The notes beneath the pieces were generated by a model. The model was not told where the DNA came from, ran no database searches, and worked only from the letters and a program-made list of their open reading frames with translations. This document shows, in pieces, positions 18,636 through 27,701 of a DNA stretch of 64,000 nt. Both the position numbers and the translations under genes were made by a program. This DNA is from Bacillus manliponensis (lineage in GTDB: Bacteria; Bacillota; Bacilli; Bacillales; Bacillaceae_G), in assembly GCF_000712595.1 (NCBI RefSeq), contig NZ_JOTN01000002.1:248001-312000 (forward strand). The letters are read 5' to 3'. Every line of letters begins with the position of its first letter. Positions within the stretch are counted from its first letter, which is position 1.

Positions 18636-19412
18636 ATGTTTACAAGTCGTGTTGTTTTATTAACAGGAGCGGCCAGTGGGATTGGTTATGAGATTGGAAA
18701 AACATTTGCAAAAGAAGGAGCTACCGTTGTTATTACGGATCGATTAGAAGAATCTGCAAAAGCGGCAGCAAAAAAATTAGAAGATGAGGGCTATAAGGCT
18801 ATTGGACTACGGTGCGATGTAACTATAGAACAAGAAATTAAACATGCTATTTCTAAAACTGTACAGCAATTTGGCGCACTTCACATATTAGTCAATAACG
18901 CTGGCATGCAGTTCGTTTCACCAATTGAAGAATTCCCTACCGAAAAATTTGAATTACTTATTAAAATTATGCAAATCGCTCCGTTTATTGCCATAAAACA
19001 CGCTTTTCCAATTATGAAAAAACAACAATACGGCCGCATTATTAATATTGCTTCTATTAATGGTTTAGTTGGATTTGCAGGAAAATCTGCTTATAATAGT
19101 GCAAAACATGGTGTTATTGGATTAACAAAAGTAGCAGCATTAGAAGGGGCCGAGCATGGCATTACCGTAAATGCACTTTGCCCTGGTTATGTAGATACCC
19201 AACTCGTTCGTAATCAATTACAAGATTTAGCAACAACTCGTAACGTTCCGCTAGAACATGTATTAGAAGAAGTGATTTATCCGCTCGTCCCACAAAAACG
19301 TCTCTTACAAGTAGAAGAAATTGCAAACTATGCCTTATTTTTAGCAAGTGAAACAACAAAAGGCGTTACAGGACAAGCAGTTGTCATTGATGGTGGTTAT
19401 ACAGCCCAGTAA
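18636..19412 (+). CDS. 3-hydroxybutyrate dehydrogenase (SDR)
   Basis: Short-chain dehydrogenase (258 aa) that interconverts (R)-3-hydroxybutyrate and acetoacetate with NAD. The Rossmann glycine motif is TGAASGIG (about residues 11-18). NNAG follows the fourth strand, and the catalytic Ser...YNSAKHGVIG (Tyr-x-x-x-Lys) lies near residues 142-160. The C-terminal LALFLASETTKGVTGQAVVIDGG is standard SDR, and the segment EHGITVNALCPGYVDTQLV fits 3HB dehydrogenases. The ribosome site is AGAGGAGAT. It could connect polyhydroxybutyrate or ketone-body use with the thiolase, but they are not adjacent. Confidence 0.85.
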   Translation: MFTSRVVLLTGAASGIGYEIGKTFAKEGATVVITDRLEESAKAAAKKLEDEGYKAIGLRCDVTIEQEIKHAISKTVQQFGALHILVNNAGMQFVSPIEEFPTEKFELLIKIMQIAPFIAIKHAFPIMKKQQYGRIINIASINGLVGFAGKSAYNSAKHGVIGLTKVAALEGAEHGITVNALCPGYVDTQLVRNQLQDLATTRNVPLEHVLEEVIYPLVPQKRLLQVEEIANYALFLASETTKGVTGQAVVIDGGYTAQ

Positions 19413-19454
19413 AAAAGAAACGGATTGTGCTTCGTCGCACAATCCGTTTCTTTA
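19411..19454. terminator. Strong bidirectional terminator
   Basis: AAAGAAACGGATTGTGC/GCACAATCCGTTTCTTT is a 17-bp perfect stem between the dehydrogenase and the convergent YvrJ gene; the stem overlaps the YvrJ stop codon. Confidence 0.85.
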
Positions 19455-19604
19455 CTCTGGAGTTCCATATTGCTTCATCTGTTGTGGTAATTTTTCAATT
19501 GCAACAATTACACTATCTAACTTACTTTCAATACGTTGTAGTAAGTACAGTGTAACAGCAATTGGAAATCCAACATTACCAATAACGGATACCCACTCTT
19601 CCAT
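19452..19604 (-). CDS. YvrJ-family small protein (50 aa)
   Basis: The 50-residue product starts MEEWVSVIGNVGFPIAVTLY and continues into a charged helix (LLQRIESKLDSVIVAIEKL). One N-terminal membrane helix plus a short amphipathic coil is the YvrJ pattern. GAAAGGAGGAGGG gives an excellent ribosome site. Related holin-like or bacteriocin-like small proteins share this layout, but YvrJ has no established function. Confidence 0.75.
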   Translation of the reverse strand: MEEWVSVIGNVGFPIAVTLYLLQRIESKLDSVIVAIEKLPQQMKQYGTPE

Positions 19605-19672
19605 ACTCCCTCCTCCTTTCTTCTTATAAATAAGCGAAAATGAGAGAGTGTGGTAAATAATATGTTTTCTAA

Positions 19673-20857
19673 TTATATATTTAGTTGTTTCCCTACGGTT
19701 CCTTTCTCAAATAAAACTTGAAACAGTCTTGCATCGGCGCATTCTGTATGATGAAGAAGCAATAATCTACCAACCTGCAATGCTTGGCGTTTTGCTTCTA
19801 AACGACGTTCTTTATCTTGAATATCATCTAAATCTGCGACATGCGCTAGGCCAATTGTTCGGCGAATTATTTCGCACCCAGCAAATCCAACTGCATCTAT
19901 AAAAATATTTCGAAGTACAATTGGCAGCCACTGTTTTTCTTTCGTATACGATTCTACCCCTTCAAGCATCCATAGCTTAGTAAAGCTTTCTACAAACACT
20001 GTCCATGTCTGCACAATATGATGGAATAGTACAGCACGATTCTTCTCTTCACGTGACAGTGCATTTAGTAATAAGTTTGCAATGAATTGGCCTAAATCAA
20101 AGCCAAACGGACCAAATGTTGCAAATTCGGGATCAATCACTTTCGTTTCATCTCTTGTTGCAAATATACTTCCTGTATGTAAATCCCCATGAATAAGCGC
20201 TTCTTTTTTCGTTAAAAACTTATATTTATACTGTGCAACCTGTAGCTTCACTTTTTTATCACACCACAGTTCATCCACCGCACTTTGTAACTCCTCTTCA
20301 TATTCATTTGTTTCACTATTTGAAAATGGATCTGTAAACACAAGATCTTCTGTAATTTTGCAAAGGTCAGGGTTAACGAATTCCCCTTCAAGTACACGCT
20401 TTTTTTCTGCAGATAACCCAAAGTTAGATGTATAAAAGAGAGTATGAGCTAAATAAGAACCGATATGCTGTGATAAAAGTGGATACTCTTCTCCCTTAAT
20501 GAGACCCACTCTTGCAATTGTAAATGATGATAAATCTTCCATTACCGTAATCGCTAACGTTTCATCATGACTGTATACTTTTGGTACATATTGCGGCACA
20601 TACTTTGCAAACACTTGCAACGCATTACTCTCAATCGTTGCACGCTTTAGCGAAAGAGGCCAGCTTTCTCCAACTACTTTTGCATATGGGAGTGCTTGCT
20701 TAATAATTAAACTTTGATGATTGCTTTGCAAATGAAAAACATAATTTAAATTTCCATCTCCAATTTCTCGGCATGTTACTTCTTCATTTTCTGTAAAATA
20801 ATCATGCTGCCTCGCATATAAAACCGCTGTTTTTTCTGTTAATGGTTGATATCCCAT
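19673..20857 (-). CDS. mtnK: S-methyl-5-thioribose kinase MtnK
   Basis: Kinase of 394 aa that phosphorylates methylthioribose to methylthioribose 1-phosphate in methionine salvage. It has an aminoglycoside-phosphotransferase fold: the catalytic loop [10 protein letters not shown] and the metal site [17 protein letters not shown] (about residues 230-268) are both clear. A SAM riboswitch with its own terminator precedes it, which supports the assignment. AGGGGGAGAAG precedes the ATG. The usual partner mtnA (the isomerase) does not follow. Confidence 0.93.
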   Translation of the reverse strand: MGYQPLTEKTAVLYARQHDYFTENEEVTCREIGDGNLNYVFHLQSNHQSLIIKQALPYAKVVGESWPLSLKRATIESNALQVFAKYVPQYVPKVYSHDETLAITVMEDLSSFTIARVGLIKGEEYPLLSQHIGSYLAHTLFYTSNFGLSAEKKRVLEGEFVNPDLCKITEDLVFTDPFSNSETNEYEEELQSAVDELWCDKKVKLQVAQYKYKFLTKKEALIHGDLHTGSIFATRDETKVIDPEFATFGPFGFDLGQFIANLLLNALSREEKNRAVLFHHIVQTWTVFVESFTKLWMLEGVESYTKEKQWLPIVLRNIFIDAVGFAGCEIIRRTIGLAHVADLDDIQDKERRLEAKRQALQVGRLLLLHHTECADARLFQVLFEKGTVGKQLNI

Positions 20858-20896
20858 CTTCTTCTCCCCCTAAACATATTAGGGCTTTCCTCATAA

Positions 20897-20929
20897 GAAA
20901 AACCCCTTTCTACACCGAAAGAGGTTTGA
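20897..20929 (-). terminator. Riboswitch expression-platform terminator (mtnK)
   Basis: On the minus strand AAACCTCTTTC/GAAAGGGGTTT followed by TTTCTT. It lies between the S-box aptamer and mtnK; its 5' arm can pair alternatively with the aptamer 3' side when SAM is absent. Confidence 0.75.
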
Positions 20930-20942
20930 AGTTTCACTTCTC

Positions 20943-21087
20943 CCCTCTTATCTGTCAGAAAGCTATTCTTTCTGCTGGAATTAGCACCGTGCCTTACTAG
21001 GCGTAAACACGCCCCATTTCACAATGGTATTACGGTCGGTTGCTGGGTTTCATCGGGCCAAATCCCTCCACCTGCTCTTGATAAGAG
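20943..21087 (-). promoter_or_regulatory. SAM (S-box) riboswitch controlling mtnK
   Basis: The minus strand reads CTCTTATCAAGAGCAGGTGG, then the conserved GATGAAACCCAGCAACC core, a variable P3 arm, GGTGCTAATTCCAGCAG, and closes with GACAGATAAGAGG. These are the invariant blocks of the SAM-I aptamer including the P1 helix. High SAM should terminate transcription before mtnK. Confidence 0.95.
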
Positions 21088-21151
21088 TTTATGAATTTAT
21101 CTGAATTTTTCAGTTTCTGATGTTGAATATATCAAACATAAAATCAATTTG

Positions 21152-21940
21152 TCAATATTTTTTGTTATATAATTCCGAGCGGCAATCCATAAAAATTGGA
21201 ATCCCTTTACGCACCTCTCCAACCTTCTGTACATCAATTGTGCCTAATAAAATTGTTTCTTCTTCCGTTGCTTCGCTTACGATGTCTCCCCACGGATCAA
21301 TAATAAGCGAGTTTCCAGCAAACACATTATTAGGATCACTTCCAGAGCGATTACATGCAACAACGTAACATTGATTTTCCACTGCACGTGCTTGTAATAA
21401 TAAACGCCAATGTTTCACACGAACGAGTGGCCACTCTGCGACAACAAAAAGTATTTTTGCTCCACTTGTCGTATGAACACGCATCCATTCCGGGAAACGA
21501 ATATCGTAACAAATGACTCCAGCACAAGGAATACCCTCTAAGTCTATATGACCTGTTTCATTTCCAGCAATTAAATACTTATGTTCATCCATAAGCTGAA
21601 AAAGATGCGCTTTACTATATTCTGCAAGTTGTTCCCCCTCTCGGTTATACGTATACATTGTATTCGTTACTCCTTCGTTCGTTTGCTTTGCAACTGATCC
21701 ACCTACAATATTCACCCGAAATGTTTTTGCCCATCTGGAGAGATACCTTTTTGATGATTGTCCATCTTGATCTGCAATTTCAGATAAACGCTTCAAATCA
21801 TATCCAGTAGTCCATAATTCAGGTAAAACAATGACATCTGGTTTTGCAATCATCGCTTCTTTTATTTTTTTCTCAGCATGCTCTATATTTTTGTTTACAT
21901 CTCCAAATGCAATATCCATTTGAATGCAAGCAACTTTCAT
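21152..21940 (-). CDS. mtnU: Carbon-nitrogen hydrolase MtnU (YkrU type)
   Basis: Nitrilase-superfamily amidase (262 aa). The catalytic triad is visible as Glu in VLPELWTTGYD, Lys in YSKAHLF and Cys in GVICYDIRFPEW. Homologues next to mtn genes are proposed to hydrolyse alpha-ketoglutaramate or ketomethionine-related amides (omega-amidase), which would fit the transaminase gene divergent to it. GGGGGTAGGG lies upstream of the ATG. No S-box is seen in front of this gene. Confidence 0.85.
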   Translation of the reverse strand: MKVACIQMDIAFGDVNKNIEHAEKKIKEAMIAKPDVIVLPELWTTGYDLKRLSEIADQDGQSSKRYLSRWAKTFRVNIVGGSVAKQTNEGVTNTMYTYNREGEQLAEYSKAHLFQLMDEHKYLIAGNETGHIDLEGIPCAGVICYDIRFPEWMRVHTTSGAKILFVVAEWPLVRVKHWRLLLQARAVENQCYVVACNRSGSDPNNVFAGNSLIIDPWGDIVSEATEEETILLGTIDVQKVGEVRKGIPIFMDCRSELYNKKY

Positions 21941-22039
21941 AGCTTTCCCTACCCCCTTTTATTTTCTCTTTACAAATAGTTTGAAAGATTATATCATTGG
22001 TCACTAGAATTGTAACAATTTTCTAAAGAGGTGGAAAGA

Positions 22040-23266
22040 ATGAAACATTTCAAACCTTCTAAGACTGTCACATCCTTACCAACACAATTTTTCGCATCTC
22101 TTGTTGCAAAGGTAAATGGAGCAGTAAAAGCAGGTCATGACGTAATTAATTTAGGGCAAGGAAATCCAGATCAACCAACCCCAACGCATATTATAAAAGC
22201 CCTTCAGCACGCAGCTGAAGAACCGCTTCATCATAAATATCCACCGTTTCGTGGACACGAAAGCTTAAAAGAAGCTGTCGCCATATTTTATGAACGTGAA
22301 TATGGTGTTCAGTTAAATCCGAAAACAGAAGTTGCAATTTTATTTGGAGGAAAGGCAGGACTTGTTGAATTACCACTTTGCTTCATAGACGAAGGAGATA
22401 GGATTCTTGTCCCTGACCCTGGATACCCAGATTACTTATCAGGCATCGCTTTAGCTAACTCATTATTTGAAACAATGCCTTTGTTAGAAGAAAACAACTT
22501 TCTTCCAGACTATACAAAACTAGATGAACAAGATGTAAAACAGGCAAAAATGATGTTCTTAAACTATCCGAATAATCCAACTGGGGCAATCGCTTCACCT
22601 CAGTTTTTTGAAGAAACTGTATCGTTTGCAAATGAGAATAATATATTAGTTGTTCATGACTTTGCTTACGGTGCTATTGGCTTTGATGGCAAAAAACCAG
22701 TTAGCTTTTTACAAACAGATGGAGCAAAGAATACTGGTATTGAAATTTATACATTGTCAAAGACATATAATATGGCTGGTTGGCGCATCGCTTTTGCCGT
22801 TGGTAATGAAAGTGTGATTGAAACGATTAATTTACTACAAGACCATATGTATGTGAGTATTTTTGGTGCAGTACAAGAAGCCGCTCGTGAAGCATTATTA
22901 GCCCCACAAACTTGCGTAGAAGAACTCGTTAGCCGTTATGAATCGAGACGCCAAGCGCTTATTACAGCTTGTCATGAAATTGGATGGAAAGCTACAGCTC
23001 CAAAAGGTTCCTTTTTCGCGTGGCTTCCAGTTCCAGATGGCTACACATCAGAAAAATTTGCTGATTTGTTACTTGAACAGGCTCACGTAGCAGTTGCACC
23101 AGGCATAGGCTTTGGCAAACACGGTGAAGGTTATATTCGCGTTGGTCTTTTACATACAGAAGAACGACTAAAAGAAGCAATCACTCGAATTGAAAAATTA
23201 AAAATTTTCAAAAAGTCGTTGACAACAGAAAAAAACTCTGTCAAAATGCAGATATCGAAAAAATAA
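22040..23266 (+). CDS. mtnE: Methionine salvage aminotransferase MtnE
   Basis: PLP aminotransferase (408 aa) that converts 2-keto-4-methylthiobutyrate to methionine, last step of the salvage route. NPTG in LNYPNNPTGAIA and the PLP lysine in TLSKTYNMAGWRIAFAVG identify fold type I. The start is the ATG at 22040 behind AGAGGTGG; a GTG nine bases earlier would overlap that site. The C-terminus has a basic Lys-rich tail (KSLTTEKNSVKMQISKK). It is separated from mtnW by a riboswitch and terminator, so the downstream genes can be controlled independently. Confidence 0.9.
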   Translation: MKHFKPSKTVTSLPTQFFASLVAKVNGAVKAGHDVINLGQGNPDQPTPTHIIKALQHAAEEPLHHKYPPFRGHESLKEAVAIFYEREYGVQLNPKTEVAILFGGKAGLVELPLCFIDEGDRILVPDPGYPDYLSGIALANSLFETMPLLEENNFLPDYTKLDEQDVKQAKMMFLNYPNNPTGAIASPQFFEETVSFANENNILVVHDFAYGAIGFDGKKPVSFLQTDGAKNTGIEIYTLSKTYNMAGWRIAFAVGNESVIETINLLQDHMYVSIFGAVQEAAREALLAPQTCVEELVSRYESRRQALITACHEIGWKATAPKGSFFAWLPVPDGYTSEKFADLLLEQAHVAVAPGIGFGKHGEGYIRVGLLHTEERLKEAITRIEKLKIFKKSLTTEKNSVKMQISKK

Positions 23267-23282
23267 AAAATTCCAAATTCTT

Positions 23283-23386
23283 CTTATCAAGAGCAGGTGG
23301 AGGGACGAGCCCGATGAAGCCCGGCAACCGATCTACAATTGTAGACACGGTGCTAATTCTTGCAGCATTATGCTGACAGATAAGGA
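23283..23386 (+). promoter_or_regulatory. SAM (S-box) riboswitch controlling mtnWXBD
   Basis: CTTATCAAGAGCAGGTGGAG, the GATGAAGCCCGGCAACC core, a short P3 arm (CTACAATTGTAG), GGTGCTAATTCTTGCAGCA and GACAGATAAGG make a complete SAM-I aptamer. It directly follows mtnE, so either a promoter lies inside the end of mtnE or mtnE transcripts read into it. Confidence 0.95.
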
Positions 23387-23398
23387 GCTGGTTCTTAA

Positions 23399-23429
23399 AA
23401 AACCTCTCCTTAGCTGAGAGGTTTTTTTA
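23399..23429 (+). terminator. Riboswitch terminator before mtnW
   Basis: AAACCTCTC/GAGAGGTTT stem then TTTTT, 20 bases before the mtnW ribosome site. Confidence 0.85.
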
Positions 23430-23450
23430 TTGAACTAGGAGGTTAGAAAA

Positions 23451-24695
23451 ATGAGTGGAATAACAGCAACTTATTTGATACATGATGATTCACACAATTT
23501 AATCAAAAAAGCGGAGAATATTGCCCTTGGACTCACGATTGGTTCTTGGACACATTTACCTCACGTATTAAAAGAACAGCTTAAGCAGTATAAGGGAACA
23601 GTTGTTCACATAGAAAGTTTACAAGAAAATGAACAAACAAATATTTACCTTGGAAAAAAAGTAACACGTGGCATTATTAAAATTCATTATCCAGCCGTTA
23701 ATTTTAGTCATGACCTACCTGCTATTTTGACAACGACATTTGGGAAATTATCACTAGATGGCGAAATCAAACTACTAGATTTAACATTTTCAGATAATAT
23801 AAAAGCACAATTTCCTGGTCCGAAATTTGGTATTGATCATATTCGCAATGTGTTACAAGTTCATGACCGCCCTCTTCTCATGAGTATTTTTAAAGGCATG
23901 CTCGGAAGAAATATCGGCTACTTAAAAACACAACTTCGTGACCAAGCGATTGGCGGCGTCGATATCGTAAAAGATGATGAGATTTTATTTGAAAATTCAC
24001 TCACACCATTCTCAGAGCGCATTCGAGCTGGAAAAGAAGTTTTACAATCCGTTTATGAAACGTATGGACACAAAACACTATATGCCGTTAATTTAACTGG
24101 TCGTACGTACGATTTGAAAGAAAAAGCAAAACAAGCCGCTGCAGCTGGTGCTGATGTACTATTGTTTAACGTGTTTGCTTACGGACTCGATGTATTGCAA
24201 TCATTAGCAGAAGATGAAGATATTTCTGTTCCCATCATGGCACATCCAGCGATAAGTGGTACTTTCGTCTCGTCACAATTATATGGATTTTCACCTTCTT
24301 TACTACTAGGGAAATTACTGCGTTATGCCGGTGCTGACTTTTCACTTTTCCCATCTCCGTATGGCACAGTAGCTCTTGAAAAAGAAGAAGCACTTCATAT
24401 TGCAAAAGCTTTAACGGATGAAAACGAACCATTTAAGAGAACGTTCTCTGTTCCATCAGCCGGCATTCACCCTGGTCTTGTCCCAATGCTTATTCAAGAC
24501 TTTGGCAAACAGTGTGTAATTAATGCTGGTGGTGGTATTCACGGACATCCATCAGGTGCACAAGGCGGTGGAAAAGCATTCCGCGCCGCAATTGATGGGA
24601 CATTACAAGGACTACCACTTCATGAAATAAACAATTCATTTTTACAAAGCGCCCTCAAATTATGGGGAAATCCATCACAAGAGGTGAAATCATGA
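23451..24695 (+). CDS. mtnW: 2,3-diketo-5-methylthiopentyl-1-phosphate enolase MtnW
   Basis: RuBisCO-like protein (414 aa) that enolises diketomethylthiopentyl phosphate in methionine salvage. The segment [10 protein letters not shown] (about residues 168-177) holds the lysine equivalent to the carbamylated Lys of RuBisCO, and the C-terminal [16 protein letters not shown] is the phosphate-binding loop. The N-terminal domain has the RuBisCO-like ferredoxin fold region. CTAGGAGG precedes the ATG. First gene of mtnW-mtnX-mtnB-mtnD; its TGA overlaps the mtnX ATG. Confidence 0.94.
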   Translation: MSGITATYLIHDDSHNLIKKAENIALGLTIGSWTHLPHVLKEQLKQYKGTVVHIESLQENEQTNIYLGKKVTRGIIKIHYPAVNFSHDLPAILTTTFGKLSLDGEIKLLDLTFSDNIKAQFPGPKFGIDHIRNVLQVHDRPLLMSIFKGMLGRNIGYLKTQLRDQAIGGVDIVKDDEILFENSLTPFSERIRAGKEVLQSVYETYGHKTLYAVNLTGRTYDLKEKAKQAAAAGADVLLFNVFAYGLDVLQSLAEDEDISVPIMAHPAISGTFVSSQLYGFSPSLLLGKLLRYAGADFSLFPSPYGTVALEKEEALHIAKALTDENEPFKRTFSVPSAGIHPGLVPMLIQDFGKQCVINAGGGIHGHPSGAQGGGKAFRAAIDGTLQGLPLHEINNSFLQSALKLWGNPSQEVKS

Positions 24696-25351
24696 GCATT
24701 CAAATCTTTTGTGACTTTGACGGCACAATTACAAAAAACGATAATATTATCGCCATTATGAAACAATTTGGACCACAAGAAGCAGAAGAAATTAAAAATC
24801 AAATTTTATCTCAAAAACTTTCAATTCAAGAAGGTGTAGGAAAACTATTTTCTTTGTTATCCACCAACTTAAGAAATGACATTATTAAGTTTATTGATGA
24901 AACTTTAGTTATTCGTCCAGGTTTTCAAGAATTTATAAAATTTACAAAAGAGCACCATATCTCACTTTATATCGTATCAGGTGGCATGGATTTCTTTGTC
25001 CATCCAACGCTTAGTGGTCTCGTTGATCGACAGCAAATTTACTGTAATGCGACTGATTTTTCTAGCGACACCATTCAAGTAAACTGGCCTCACACTTGCG
25101 ATAAACATTGTAACAATCAATGTGGCCTATGCAAACCGACTCTCATTCGCAAGCTAAGCTCAAAACATGACTATAAAATCGTCATTGGTGATTCTATTAC
25201 GGATTTACAAGCTGCAAAACTGGCTGACAAAGTATTTGCGCGTGATTTTTTAATTACAAAATGCGAAGAACATGGAATTCCATATACACCGTTTGAAACG
25301 TTCCATGATATAAATCTTGAACTACAGCAATTATTGGAGGTGACAAAATGA
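24692..25351 (+). CDS. mtnX: 2-hydroxy-3-keto-5-methylthiopentenyl-1-phosphate phosphatase MtnX
   Basis: HAD-family phosphatase (219 aa). The nucleophile motif is [12 protein letters not shown] at the N-terminus, motif II is [10 protein letters not shown], and motif III/IV is [17 protein letters not shown]. The Cys-rich insert [12 protein letters not shown] (about residues 145-156) is a feature of MtnX. The start at 24692 overlaps the mtnW stop (ATGA) and has AAGAGGTGAAATC upstream; the 10-codon longer frame is unlikely. Its stop overlaps mtnB by four bases. Confidence 0.93.
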   Translation: MSIQIFCDFDGTITKNDNIIAIMKQFGPQEAEEIKNQILSQKLSIQEGVGKLFSLLSTNLRNDIIKFIDETLVIRPGFQEFIKFTKEHHISLYIVSGGMDFFVHPTLSGLVDRQQIYCNATDFSSDTIQVNWPHTCDKHCNNQCGLCKPTLIRKLSSKHDYKIVIGDSITDLQAAKLADKVFARDFLITKCEEHGIPYTPFETFHDINLELQQLLEVTK

Positions 25352-25992
25352 AGCAGCTATTCCGGCAATGGCAAGAACTAAGTAATTTAAAGAAAGAACT
25401 TACAAACCGTAATTGGTTTCCTGCAACAAGTGGAAATATCTCAATTAAAGTAAGCAATGATCCGCTCACCTTTCTTGTAACAGCGAGTGGAAAAGATAAA
25501 ACAAAAACAACACCAGATGATTTCTTATTAGTAGATGCTGCTGGGATCCCTGTTCTAGAAACAGATTTACGTCCTTCTGCCGAAACATTGCTACATACAC
25601 ACATTTATAACGAAACAACAGCTGGCTGTGTATTACACGTTCATACAACTGATAATAACGTCATTACAAATTTGTATGAATCAGAAGTCACCCTTGCTAA
25701 TCAAGAAATTATTAAAGCGTTGAACATATGGGAAGAAGGTGCTTCTATTACAATCCCTATCATTGAAAATCATGCTCATATTCCTAAACTTGGCGTAGAA
25801 TTTAAAAAGCATATTAATGGAGACACAGGAGCCATTTTAATACGAAACCATGGCATTACTGTATGGGGAAAAGATAGCTTTGATACAAAAAAGAGATTAG
25901 AAGCATATGAATTTTTATTTCAATTTCATTTAAAACTATTATCTATTCAAGGAGGCGTTCCACATGGCGCAAATTCGTATTCACGAAGTTAA
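25348..25992 (+). CDS. mtnB: Methylthioribulose-1-phosphate dehydratase MtnB
   Basis: Class II aldolase/adducin-fold dehydratase (214 aa), zinc dependent. The metal-binding histidines are in [19 protein letters not shown] and the C-terminal [18 protein letters not shown] near residue 28 is the substrate-phosphate loop. TTGGAGGTGAC precedes the ATG, which overlaps the mtnX stop. mtnD begins inside its last 29 bases. Confidence 0.93.
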   Translation: MKQLFRQWQELSNLKKELTNRNWFPATSGNISIKVSNDPLTFLVTASGKDKTKTTPDDFLLVDAAGIPVLETDLRPSAETLLHTHIYNETTAGCVLHVHTTDNNVITNLYESEVTLANQEIIKALNIWEEGASITIPIIENHAHIPKLGVEFKKHINGDTGAILIRNHGITVWGKDSFDTKKRLEAYEFLFQFHLKLLSIQGGVPHGANSYSRS

Positions 25993-26494
25993 CACTCGTA
26001 TTGAAACAGAAAAAGAAGTACAACAATTTTTACAAAATGAAGGTGTTTTATATGAAAAGTGGGACATTACAAAACTACCTATTCATTTAATAGATAACTA
26101 CGCTTTAACAGATGCAGAAAAACATGAGATTCTCCAAATATTTTCAGAAGAAATTGCAGATGTTTCTAAACGCCGCGGTTATCAAGCAAGTGATGTCATT
26201 TCTTTATCTGTTGCAACACCAAACTTAGATGATTTACTCGTAAACTTTAAACGTGAACACCATCACACAGATGATGAAGTTCGCTTTATCGTTAGCGGCC
26301 ACGGTATTTTCGCGATTCAAGGGCAAGATGGTACATTTTTTGATGTGGAACTTGAACCAGGTGACCTCATATCTGTTCCCGAAAATACAAGACATTATTT
26401 CACATTACAAGAAGATCGCCAAGTCGTGGCAGTTCGTATTTTCGTTACAACAGAAGGATGGGTTCCCATTTATCCCGCTATTTGCGGGCTGTAA
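25964..26494 (+). CDS. mtnD: Acireductone dioxygenase MtnD, C-terminus altered by bcr1
   Basis: Cupin-fold dioxygenase (176 aa) that converts acireductone to ketomethylthiobutyrate and formate with Fe. Metal ligands are in [13 protein letters not shown] (His, His, Glu) and RHYF (His). CAAGGAGGCG sets the start inside the end of mtnB. The last residues PAICGL and the TAA come from a bcr1 element whose TTTAT begins at 26469. Joining the two TTTAT copies would restore an end reading YPLLEDSK and a TAA at 26649. The catalytic cupin is untouched, so activity is probably kept. Confidence 0.93.
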   Translation: MAQIRIHEVNTRIETEKEVQQFLQNEGVLYEKWDITKLPIHLIDNYALTDAEKHEILQIFSEEIADVSKRRGYQASDVISLSVATPNLDDLLVNFKREHHHTDDEVRFIVSGHGIFAIQGQDGTFFDVELEPGDLISVPENTRHYFTLQEDRQVVAVRIFVTTEGWVPIYPAICGL

Positions 26495-26627
26495 GACTCC
26501 CACCTCAAAACTTAGAGGATTCAGAGAAGTTTAGGTGAGAGATTAACAGCCCGTAAAAACCCGATTGGTCGGGCTGACACTCAGTGAGGGATGGAGAAAA
26601 CCTCCACTGAGTGAAGTTTCACTTTAT
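26469..26627 (+). repeat. bcr1 repeat, full-length copy inside the mtnD 3' end
   Basis: A 159-bp element between TTTAT at 26469-26473 and 26623-26627, with all sub-hairpins: CCCGCTATTTGCGGG, CAGCCCGTAAAAACCCGATTGG region, and CACTCAGTG/CACTGAGTG. It starts within the mtnD reading frame and supplies its stop. Confidence 0.92.
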
Positions 26628-26737
26628 CCTCTACTCGAAGATTCAAAATAATTTTGGTAGTCAGTTGAAGAGAAGGAATCGATCCCCTTTTTCTTTCCTT
26701 CTCTTCGCTTCTACATATATACATTCTCTTATGGAAC

Positions 26738-26778
26738 AGGCTTATTTTCCCCCTTTGAAAATAAGCCTATTTTTTATG
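26738..26778 (+). terminator. Terminator for the mtnWXBD operon
   Basis: AGGCTTATTTTC/GAAAATAAGCCT stem followed by ATTTTTTAT. A second weaker hairpin (GAAGAGAAGGAA/TTCCTTCTCTTC, 26669-26706) lies before it. The rest up to 26940 is AT-rich promoter DNA with a TTTTTGAAC-like motif repeated. Confidence 0.85.
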
Positions 26779-26889
26779 TTTTATAAAGAATATTTATTTC
26801 CGAAAATAGTCAAGCTATTTATTGAATATTTTTTTACAACTTTTTGAACTTTTTTTGAACTTTTTCTGAAAATTCTGTTTAAATTGTGT

Positions 26890-26895
26890 TACAAT
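26890..26895 (+). promoter_or_regulatory. Probable -10 box (TACAAT)
   Basis: TACAAT 49 bases before the 92-aa membrane protein gene. The -35 is weak, so the assignment is tentative. Confidence 0.35.
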
Positions 26896-26943
26896 ACAAA
26901 TAATAAAAGAAATAGTTAAGTTTACGATAAGAGGAGGAGTAAT

Positions 26944-27222
26944 ATGGAACTTATTGTATCGCTTCTGATCGGTGTCTTATTTGGAGCTATTCCTGCAATA
27001 ATTGGTGCTTTTATGGAAGAATTAGAAATTGGTATGATTGGTTTTGTCGCATCTTCTGTAAGCGCTTTATTATTTAGCTTTTACGGTGCAATTCCTGTTG
27101 GGATTCTTTTTGCATTATATATATTCCGTCATGCTCGCTCAAAACAATCTTCTCATAACGAATTAGCTGCCGTTATTCCTTTCCCAGTAAAAAGATCCCG
27201 CCGCGCTTCTGGTCTTTCTTAA
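26944..27222 (+). CDS. Small membrane protein (92 aa), unknown
   Basis: Two or three hydrophobic stretches cover about residues 3-70 (LIVSLLIGVLFGAIPAIIGA, then a GFVASSVSALLFSFYGAIPV segment). A basic cytoplasmic tail (KRSRRASGLS) follows. No family recognised. AAGAGGAGGAG gives a strong ribosome site and a terminator follows immediately. Confidence 0.75.
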   Translation: MELIVSLLIGVLFGAIPAIIGAFMEELEIGMIGFVASSVSALLFSFYGAIPVGILFALYIFRHARSKQSSHNELAAVIPFPVKRSRRASGLS

Positions 27223-27258
27223 TATACGAACTTCCACTAATCAATTACTCTCTAACAT

Positions 27259-27287
27259 AAAAAGTCCTCAGCTGAGGACTTTTTTTA
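27259..27287. terminator. Bidirectional terminator
   Basis: AAAAAGTCCTCAGCTGAGGACTTTTT is a fully palindromic hairpin between two convergent membrane-protein genes. Confidence 0.85.
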
Positions 27288-27581
27288 TTGTATCAAATTC
27301 ATATAGATAATAACTCCTATTGTTGACAATGCAACAATAATAGCAAAGAAAACACCTACAAACTCACCAATGAACTCTAGTCCAAAAGGCAAAAGAAAAG
27401 TCAATATCCCTATACATATAGAAAACATACCCGCAACTTTCGCCGGCTTTTCTTTATTCCCTGTAAATTCTTTTTCATTATAACCAGCAATCAAGTGCAA
27501 ATGCTTTTTCTTCCAAATCAAATAACCGAAAAGGAACATGATGAAGCTTACAATACCACATACAACAAATCCAGCAATCAT
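27285..27581 (-). CDS. DUF3784-type membrane protein (98 aa)
   Basis: Three hydrophobic helices. After the first comes IWKKKHLHLIAGYNEKEF, which fits the DUF3784 signature (a helix, then xxLIAGYN). It ends with two further helices. Function is unknown. GGTGGAGAGGTG precedes the ATG. Confidence 0.75.
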   Translation of the reverse strand: MIAGFVVCGIVSFIMFLFGYLIWKKKHLHLIAGYNEKEFTGNKEKPAKVAGMFSICIGILTFLLPFGLEFIGEFVGVFFAIIVALSTIGVIIYMNLIQ

Positions 27582-27607
27582 TTCACCTCTCCACCAACCT
27601 TTATTCT

Positions 27608-27701
27608 TTTATCCCTCTATTTGCGGGCTGTAAGAGCCCGATTGGTCGGGCTAACACTCAGTGAGGGATGAAGCCCCCCACTGAGTGAAGTTTCACTTTA
27701 T
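27608..27701 (+). repeat. bcr1 repeat, internally deleted copy
   Basis: A 94-bp element between TTTAT at 27608-27612 and 27697-27701. The first arm (CTATTTGCGGGCTGTAAGAG) is joined directly to CCCGATTGGTCGGGCTAACACTCAG; the middle third of the full element is absent. Its tail AGTTTCACTTTAT encodes the last lysine and TGA stop of the adjoining dehydrogenase gene. Confidence 0.88.
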
